The notes below the pieces were generated by a model. It saw only the letters and a program-made list of their open reading frames with translations, did not search any database and had not been told where the DNA came from. From CF-161 sp035259145 (GTDB taxonomy: Bacteria; Chloroflexota; Dormibacteria; Dormibacterales; Dormibacteraceae): a stretch of DNA of 27,835 nt. The translations under genes and the position numbers were made by a program. Positions 22,670-27,835 of the stretch are shown piece by piece. The stretch's first letter is position 1; every line of letters starts with the position of its first letter. Where the stretch lies: contig DATFWQ010000175.1 in the NCBI GenBank assembly GCA_035259145.1, forward strand, positions 1-27,835, given 5' to 3'.

Positions 22670-24744
22670 TGGAACTGCTCACCTGTGCCCATCGTCACGA
22701 ACTCTGCTTGACGCGGCCGCGCCAGCCAGCCGGCCACGAGGCCACCGACGAAAAGCAGTATCGGTGTCGCGGCCAGCCCCAAGCCGGCAGATGAGGAAAG
22801 AGGGAGGGTTCCGCCGCCCGTGTGGTCCTCAACCGCCCAGGCCAGAGCCACTCCCAGGCAAGCGCCGGCCACGGCGCTCAGCCCGAGCACGAGGCGGAGC
22901 TCGATCCTCTTCGCCCGGCGCAGCGCGCTCGGCGGGAGGCCGTCGAGCAAGAGGGCCGTGTCATCGCCAGCACGGGAACGAGCGCTGGTCGACGCGACGA
23001 AGGCACTGACAGCCAGGACGGTCAGGACCGCCGCCCCGAATCCGGCAGCAAGGCTCAGGGCCAGGCCTTGTAGAAGCGGGTCACCGGCGCTCGAGGACCC
23101 CCCTCCACCGACCAGTGCAGTCAACCATCCGCCGGAGAAGGTCGCGATGCCGACGGCAAAGACCAGCAGGAACCCCGAGGCCGCGTTTCGCTGGCGCCAG
23201 TCCCCGAGCCGCCAGCGGGCAAGAGTCCCGACCTCCCCCGGCGCTAAGCCGGCGAGACGCGACGCGACTGGTGACAGAAGCTGCACGGCTGCGGCTGCGA
23301 GCAGCGCCAGGGCGGCCACGAAGACCAGAAAGCGCCCGGATTCGAGGGCCGACCCGAGGCCTGGCCAGCGCTCGGCCGCGAGCCGGTCGGGCAAGAACAG
23401 ATACGAGGCTGCGGGCACGGCCAGCAGGCCATCGACGAAGGCCCAGCCTCGTGAGATTGTCGATGCCCATCGTGCCCTACGGACGTCGAGACGCTCATTG
23501 CGACGCCGGAGCGGGCGGGCCGTCAGCGCCCCGAGACAGCCCACGACCCCTACGAACGTGGCGCCGAGCGCCGCCAGGTAACCCCTGGCAGCACTGCCGG
23601 CCGAGGTGGCCGTGCCGCTGGATACGAGCAGCGCCGTCAAGATGACGGCCATCACGGCGGTCAGGATCACGCCCATCAGGAAGGCGATGCCCAGTTCCAG
23701 GACGACCAGGCTCCGGACGCGACCCGAAGACCACCCAAGCGAGCGCAGTGCGGCAAAGTCGAGACGGCGCAGGTCGAGGAAACGTCCAGCCAGGAGTGCT
23801 ACCAGAATGATCGCGAGGACGGCAAAGGCCGCGCTCAGCAGCCGCACCGATAAAGCGACGACGCGGCCGGTCGCTGCATATTCGTCCAGGCTTCGATCCA
23901 GATAGGTATGAAGGACGTCCCTGCCACCCGATGTAATGGCCGACCGGAGCCCGCTCAGCCGGCCGGCTACACCAGAGGCGTCTTCAGCAGATATCGCCCC
24001 GGCCCGGGGTTCGTACCAGCGGCCGCCACTGGCGCCTTTGGTCGACGTGAGACTCAGCATCGTGAAAAAGTCGTCGCGGTCTGCGAAGACCGCCGTCGAC
24101 GCTCGGCCTTGCCAGTAAGGATCGTCCACCGCGAGCGGCTTCCAGAGACCTACCAGGCGGGCACACCAGTCCGCGGCACCGGGAGGTTGGTCTCTGGCAG
24201 AACCGAGGCAGAGCACGTCGCCGAGCCCAAGCCCAAGCCGGGTGGCACCATCCTGCCGCATGCTGACTGTGCCCTGGAGGCTGTTCGGGACGGACTTCCC
24301 CAGCTCGCCCTTGACGATCGCGACCCGGTGTGCAAGGTCTGAGGCGTAGGTCCCCTGCACCTCCGGAGGGCTGGCCGGGGGCGTTTGGCCGTTGATCGAG
24401 TCGACTCGCAGGGGGCCGGCGTCAGCGAAAGCGGCACCGTCGTCCAGGTAGCCACGACTGCTGGCGCGGACTTTTCGTTGCACCTCCGACTGGAACGCAG
24501 TGAATGCGCTCGCATCAGCGATGCCCTGCCGCAGCACAGCCACCGCACCCGCCCGGCCGAGGGGGTCTGCCGCTGGCCGCGACGGGGTTGCCGCATCGAT
24601 CAGCAGCGGCAGCGGAGGCAGGCTCAACGCCAGCATGACGGCAAGCGCGAGCGCAGCAGCCGACCCCGGATACCCGGTGATGTGCCGCCAGGCAAGACCC
24701 TTCAGCGTCAGCCAGTCAGCAGCAGCCGGCGCCCTATCACCCAC
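22666..24744 (-). CDS. FtsX-like ABC permease
   Basis: The 692-residue membrane protein has one N-terminal helix (about 28-52, ALALAVMLALSLPPLPLLI), an extracytoplasmic domain (about 55-300) and about nine further helices (from 305 on) in two FtsX-type blocks. RRLDFAALRSLGWSSGRVRSLVVLELG is the cytoplasmic loop after the first block. It shares the general plan, but little sequence, with the 779-residue permease at 12906. It is translationally coupled to the degenerate ATPase. The start is unsure: GTG 24742-24744 has no good ribosome site, and a start a few codons later is possible. The cargo is unknown; a lipid or lipoprotein role is only a family-level guess. Confidence 0.85.
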   Translation of the reverse strand: MGDRAPAAADWLTLKGLAWRHITGYPGSAAALALAVMLALSLPPLPLLIDAATPSRPAADPLGRAGAVAVLRQGIADASAFTAFQSEVQRKVRASSRGYLDDGAAFADAGPLRVDSINGQTPPASPPEVQGTYASDLAHRVAIVKGELGKSVPNSLQGTVSMRQDGATRLGLGLGDVLCLGSARDQPPGAADWCARLVGLWKPLAVDDPYWQGRASTAVFADRDDFFTMLSLTSTKGASGGRWYEPRAGAISAEDASGVAGRLSGLRSAITSGGRDVLHTYLDRSLDEYAATGRVVALSVRLLSAAFAVLAIILVALLAGRFLDLRRLDFAALRSLGWSSGRVRSLVVLELGIAFLMGVILTAVMAVILTALLVSSGTATSAGSAARGYLAALGATFVGVVGCLGALTARPLRRRNERLDVRRARWASTISRGWAFVDGLLAVPAASYLFLPDRLAAERWPGLGSALESGRFLVFVAALALLAAAAVQLLSPVASRLAGLAPGEVGTLARWRLGDWRQRNAASGFLLVFAVGIATFSGGWLTALVGGGGSSSAGDPLLQGLALSLAAGFGAAVLTVLAVSAFVASTSARSRAGDDTALLLDGLPPSALRRAKRIELRLVLGLSAVAGACLGVALAWAVEDHTGGGTLPLSSSAGLGLAATPILLFVGGLVAGWLARPRQAEFVTMGTGEQFQ

Positions 24745-24867
24745 ATCAGGAGCGCGTCAGCCCGGCCTCTGGTCATCGCCCCCAGAGCGGTCCGTCGCGT
24801 GCTTCAATTTGCAGACTCGATTGTCAGTCTCGCATTCGGTAACGCTTCGGTGTGTAGGGGTAAATGA
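24745..24867. promoter_or_regulatory. Divergent intergenic region between the FtsX permease and sortase genes
   Basis: This 123-bp gap must hold promoters for both directions. It contains an inverted repeat AGACT-N8-AGTCT (24813-24830) whose right half overlaps TTGTCA (24821-24826), a possible -35 for the sortase. No good -10 stands at the matching distance, so the promoter assignment is weak. AGGGGT before 24868 can serve as the sortase Shine-Dalgarno. Confidence 0.3.
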
Positions 24868-25539
24868 ATGGTAAAGGGCAGATTAAGATTTGGGGTTCTG
24901 AGCCTGACCTGCCTGGTGATCCTCGGGTTGGTCGCAGGCGCGGCCGTGGCCGCGCGTCAATTCCTGCCAGCAGGCAAGGCGTCCCAGCCCACGACGGCTG
25001 CCGTGGGCGGCCCTGTGGTCCCCCGCTCGGTCTCGAGTGCGGCTCCCGAACAGGCGTCGAAGCCGGTGGCGGCGCCGGCGCGGCTCTCCGTCCCGGTGCT
25101 GGGCGTCGACGCTGACGTGGAGCAGGTGGGCGTGGATGGGCAGGGCAGGATGGGCACGCCGTCCAGGCCGGAGCACGTGGGCTGGTACCGGCCGGGCGCG
25201 GCGCCGGGGCAGCCCGGCAACGCCGTTATCGACGGCCATCTTGACTGGACGAGCGGCCCGGCCGTCTTCTGGCAGCTGCATCGGCTGCGAGTCGGCGACG
25301 AGGCATTTGTAACCGGATCGGACGGCACCCGTCTCCGCTTCGTGGTCGACTCCGTGTCGACCATCGCCTACGACGCCAACGTCGACGGCCTGTTCGTTAC
25401 GTTGGGACCGCCGAGCATGACTCTGCTGACCTGCACAGGCGCCTGGGACAGGCAGCGCGCAACGTACCTGCAGCGACTCGTCGTTCACCTGAGTCTGCCA
25501 CCAGCGACGCCCAACGAGAAGCCGGGAGAGGCCGGCTGA
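24868..25539 (+). CDS. Sortase family protein (class E/F-like)
   Basis: Sortases are membrane-anchored transpeptidases that join surface proteins to the cell wall. The 223-residue product has an N-terminal anchor helix (about 7-30), an Ala/Pro-rich linker (35-72) and a sortase domain (73-212). The catalytic His is in AVIDGHLD (H124), the Cys in TLLTCTG (C189), and an Arg is available in RQRATYLQRLVV (R197 or R203). The segments VGWYRPGAAPGQPGNAV and GPAVFWQLHRLRVGDE are typical of class E/F enzymes of high-GC Gram-positive bacteria. No sorting-signal substrate is encoded in the window. The start ATG 24868 is preferred over the out-of-frame ATG at 24864. Confidence 0.92.
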   Translation: MVKGRLRFGVLSLTCLVILGLVAGAAVAARQFLPAGKASQPTTAAVGGPVVPRSVSSAAPEQASKPVAAPARLSVPVLGVDADVEQVGVDGQGRMGTPSRPEHVGWYRPGAAPGQPGNAVIDGHLDWTSGPAVFWQLHRLRVGDEAFVTGSDGTRLRFVVDSVSTIAYDANVDGLFVTLGPPSMTLLTCTGAWDRQRATYLQRLVVHLSLPPATPNEKPGEAG

Positions 25540-25599
25540 CGACGCCCGCAGGACAACCCCAGCATTTAACGTGCACATCCAGCTACAGTGTTGGCTGCC

Positions 25600-26904
25600 A
25601 TGTTGAGCGGAGGGAGGGCCGCCGGTGGATTGCTGATCGCCCTGGCCCTTGCAGCTTGTACCGTCGGCCCGTCCCCCCAGCAACCGCAGGTCGGCGAGGA
25701 CCTTGTGCTCGGCGCCCCCATGTCGCTGACCGGCAACCAGTCGAAAGAAGGCGCCCAGACCAAACTGGGGTACGACATCTGGCGCGACTGGACCAACGCG
25801 CACGGCGGGATCACCGTCCAGGGTGTGCAGCATCGGGTCCAGATTCGATATCTGGACGACAGAAGTACGCCTGAGGTTTCAGGGCAGGTGGCCCAGCAGC
25901 TGATCGCCGATGACGGCGCACGTTTCTTGCTGGGATCCTATGGGTCCAGCGACACGGCCGCGGACGCAGCCGTCGCCGAGAAGAGCCACGTGCCGCTGGT
26001 CGCCTCCAATGGCGCCGCCCGCAGCATCTACACCAAGGGCTACCGCTATGTTTTCGGCGTCCAGTCATCTGCCGAGGCAGAGCTGCAGGGAGTGCTGGAC
26101 ATGGCGGCGACGATGAACCCCAAGCCCACAAAGATCGCCCTGCTCTCGGCTGACGACGGCTTCTCGGCCGAGGTTGCCGCGGCGGCGGTCGATTATGCGC
26201 CCCGAGTCGGAATGCAGGTCGTCTACAACTACCAGTACCCGAGCGGGTCGACCAACCTCTATGCCGCGCTCGACGCCGCGAAGGCCAAGAAGCCTGACAT
26301 CATCCTCAACTCGGGCCATCTCATCGAGGCGATCGCGATCACGAAGGCGGCCCGAGACGTTCGCCTCGACGCAGCCATCTACGCCTACACCTCGGGCCCC
26401 GCGACCCCGGACTTCGCGCGAGCCCTCGGGAAGGACGCGAATTATGTCTATTCGGGCTCGCAGTGGAGCCCGCAGCTTCAGTACAGGCAGGCGTATTCCC
26501 TCTCGGCCGCGCAGTTCGTCGCCGAGTATCAAAAGAAGTCGGGTACCAGCGACGTCCCCTCCTACCAGGTCGCCAGCGCGACCGCGGCCGGGCTGGCGCT
26601 GCAAAGAGCAATCGAACGCGCGGACAGCCTGGAGCCCGAGAAGGTTCGCGATGGTCTGGCGTCGCTCGACGTGGTCACGTTCTTCGGACGCATCAAGTTC
26701 GACGAGCACGGCCAGAACGCCTCCAAGACCGTGGTAGTCGAGCAGATTCAGGACGGCAAACTGGCGACGGTGTGGCCGGCCACGGTCGCCGCCTCGAGTC
26801 CTATGTACCCGACGCCTGCCTGGTCGACCCGTACGACGATCCCGGCGGCACCGTCGCAACCCGCGCCCAAGGCGCCGGTCGTCGGTCATCCCCCCAAGGA
26901 CTGA
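25600..26904 (+). CDS. Branched-chain amino acid-type ABC substrate-binding lipoprotein
   Basis: This is a type I periplasmic-binding-fold protein of the LivK/Peripla_BP_6 group, 434 residues from ATG 25600. It has a lipoprotein signal (MLSGGRAAGGLLIALALAAC, Cys 20), then LVLGAPMSLTGNQSKEGAQT, the ligand-entry strand, and LLGSYGSSDTAADAAVAEKSHVPLVASNGA split over the first lobe. A Pro/Ala-rich C-terminal tail follows the second lobe. The frame is open to a GTG at 25588. A -10-like TACAGT (25584-25589) and the lack of a Shine-Dalgarno make ATG 25600 more likely, perhaps leaderless. Permease and ATPase genes are not nearby. The ligand may be an amino acid, amide or other small molecule. Confidence 0.9.
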   Translation: MLSGGRAAGGLLIALALAACTVGPSPQQPQVGEDLVLGAPMSLTGNQSKEGAQTKLGYDIWRDWTNAHGGITVQGVQHRVQIRYLDDRSTPEVSGQVAQQLIADDGARFLLGSYGSSDTAADAAVAEKSHVPLVASNGAARSIYTKGYRYVFGVQSSAEAELQGVLDMAATMNPKPTKIALLSADDGFSAEVAAAAVDYAPRVGMQVVYNYQYPSGSTNLYAALDAAKAKKPDIILNSGHLIEAIAITKAARDVRLDAAIYAYTSGPATPDFARALGKDANYVYSGSQWSPQLQYRQAYSLSAAQFVAEYQKKSGTSDVPSYQVASATAAGLALQRAIERADSLEPEKVRDGLASLDVVTFFGRIKFDEHGQNASKTVVVEQIQDGKLATVWPATVAASSPMYPTPAWSTRTTIPAAPSQPAPKAPVVGHPPKD

Positions 26905-26907
26905 TCT

Positions 26908-27048
26908 TCAAGACCAGATCGCGGAGGGGCCAACGCCGCCTGTGTCTGGGATCACCCCGGGGCCCGTACTCGCGACGCCGATGACGCCGGCAACCTCCGC
27001 CTTAGCGTCTGGCGCATCCTGGACCGGGCGGGCTGCCTCTGTGGTCAT
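26908..27048 (-). CDS. 46-residue hypothetical ORF downstream of the RidA-like remnant
   Basis: The ATG at 27046-27048 overlaps the stop of the RidA-like fragment as ATGA, the usual coupling form in this genome, and the ORF ends 4 bp from the convergent lipoprotein stop at 26904. The product is Ala/Gly/Val/Pro-rich (MTTEAARPVQDAPDAKAEVA at the start) with no recognised domain. It may be the leftover of a truncated gene or chance. There is no strong Shine-Dalgarno. Confidence 0.25.
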   Translation of the reverse strand: MTTEAARPVQDAPDAKAEVAGVIGVASTGPGVIPDTGGVGPSAIWS

Positions 27049-27143
27049 GAGCGACTTGCGACTTCGAAAATGACCTCCAGCTCGACCGGGCTGCCGAGTG
27101 GCAGGCTTGCGACGCCGTACACCAGACGGCTGGCGGTGCGCAT
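27045..27143 (-). pseudogene. RidA (YjgF/YER057c/UK114) family C-terminal remnant
   Basis: Read on the minus strand, this frame gives RTASRLVYGVASLPLGSPVE followed by LEVIFEV, the end of RidA-type enamine/imine deaminases (the R-T-x-x-x-V-x-x-L-P-x-G-x-x-V-E-x-E pattern). A stop codon directly precedes its ATG (27144-27146), and in no frame could I follow the rest of the domain upstream with confidence. The gene therefore looks frameshifted or truncated, unless there is a sequencing error. The arginine that binds the substrate carboxylate in RidA is present. Confidence 0.5.
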
Positions 27144-27335
27144 TCAGCGGCCTCGCGGTTGCGCGGCAGCATCTGGGAGCGCTCGACCAGGTGACCGGGG
27201 AGGTGTTGCACCTGGATGGCCAGCCGAACGTCGCTGACGGCGCTTCTGAGGTGTCGCGGGTCACCATTTGCCAGCTCCCGGCGCCGCCTGAGCCGTTCCC
27301 AGCGTGGCGGGCAACACCGGCACGTTCCAACGGCA
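27144..27335 (-). other. Degraded sequence between the nitronate monooxygenase-like gene and the RidA remnant
   Basis: Together with the remnant, 26905-27335 is a 431-bp stretch with no intact gene. The upstream part of the putative RidA gene should lie in 27144-27335, but the three minus-strand frames show only low-similarity Arg/Pro-rich translations. I see no promoter, RNA gene or hairpin terminator here. Confidence 0.4.
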
Positions 27336-27835
27336 TCAGTACCTGACTGCGGACGTAGCCTTCTCAATCGCGGCTTCGGTTTCTACGAGGAGCCGCTGCA
27401 CCAATTCGCCGGTGGGCACCACGTCGTGGACCAGAGCCACCGATTGGCCGGCGAATGGGAGGAGGTCGTAGCCTCCGCCGGCTCGGAAAGCGGCCAGCAG
27501 CTGCGCTCCTACGGCTGCGGGATCAACGCTGTCCGGGTCGGCCTCGAGCTGACCGATGAGTGCCGTGTGTAGGGCACGTGGAGCGTAGGGCATCCCGATC
27601 TGTGGGAGCGTGAACGGTGGCAGCACGCGTTCAGCGTGCGGGACCTTGACCGCGTCCGTGGCCGAGGCAGCGCAGATGCGGGCCTTCAAGGTCAGATCGA
27701 TGGCCATCTCCTCAGTTGCCAGGAAGCGGGTGCCGAGACTCGCCCCCTGAGCGCCGAGCGCCAGGACTGCGGCGATGCCACGTCCGTCGGCGATGCCGCC
27801 CGCCGCCACGACTGGAACGTCGCCGGCGAGGTCGA
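27336..27835 (-). CDS. Nitronate monooxygenase-like FMN protein, C-terminal part
   Basis: The frame runs off the window end, so the N-terminal half is missing. The visible 166 or so residues read DLAGDVPVVAAGGIADGRGI, then AAVLALGAQGASLGTRFLAT, which is the FMN phosphate-binding end of the TIM barrel in nitronate monooxygenase (2-nitropropane dioxygenase) family proteins. The usual mobile helical C-terminal region follows (LLAAFRAGGGYDLLPFAGQS). Members oxidise nitronates, and some relatives act on other substrates or as enoyl-ACP reductases (FabK), so the exact activity is open. The stop TGA is at 27336-27338; no terminator is evident after it. Confidence 0.88.
   Translation of the reverse strand, partial: DLAGDVPVVAAGGIADGRGIAAVLALGAQGASLGTRFLATEEMAIDLTLKARICAASATDAVKVPHAERVLPPFTLPQIGMPYAPRALHTALIGQLEADPDSVDPAAVGAQLLAAFRAGGGYDLLPFAGQSVALVHDVVPTGELVQRLLVETEAAIEKATSAVRY

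Overview
The window is GC-rich, densely packed bacterial chromosome with many 4-bp start/stop overlaps. Several mRNAs look leaderless (start codon about 8 nt after a -10 box). It also holds a Gram-positive-type LexA box (CGAAC-N4-GTTCG), an actinobacterial-style imuB/dnaE2 cassette, a class E/F-type sortase and lipoproteins. This suggests a Terrabacteria lineage, perhaps Dormibacterota, Chloroflexota or Actinomycetota. That placement is an inference from gene content and signals only; no rRNA or tRNA gene is visible.

Layout. 1-1763 (+): the end of a 2-oxoacid dehydrogenase E2 gene, then lipA and lipB, so the lipoylated enzyme and its lipoylation genes sit together. 1850-2620 (+): a DedA membrane protein. 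2634-3388 (+): two small paralogous proteins of unknown function with look-alike promoters, the second behind a terminator-like leader hairpin. 3408-3474: a GC-rich palindromic repeat between convergent genes. 3533-9562 (-): pncB (nicotinate phosphoribosyltransferase), its probable regulator nrtR, a metallo-beta-lactamase-fold hydrolase, an MFS carrier and malate synthase, all on one strand and mostly overlapping. 9712-10581 (-): an enoyl-CoA hydratase. 10646-11409 (+): a 38-codon ORF resembling a crotonase tail and a YdeI/OmpD-associated protein. 11553-15245 (+): a PadR regulator with a palindromic operator/promoter, plus a MacB-like ABC exporter. 15268-20099 (-): an SOS-controlled mutagenesis cassette, imuB - DUF6504-like - dnaE2, in which the palindromic repeat seen at 3.4 kb is translated within the DnaE2 C-terminus. 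20106-24744 (-): an FtsX-type permease, a fused tandem ATPase with badly degenerate motifs, and an orphan PstS lipoprotein. 24868-26904 (+): a sortase and a branched-chain-amino-acid-type substrate-binding lipoprotein. 26905-27835 (-): a RidA-like remnant and the 3' part of a nitronate monooxygenase-like gene.

Most interesting points: the repeat family that is intergenic at one site and protein-coding in dnaE2 at another; the fused ABC ATPase with complementary motif loss; the duplicated small-protein gene pair with attenuator-like architecture; the nrtR-pncB pair with an intact Nudix box and a candidate operator; and the SOS box placed on a leaderless imuB promoter.
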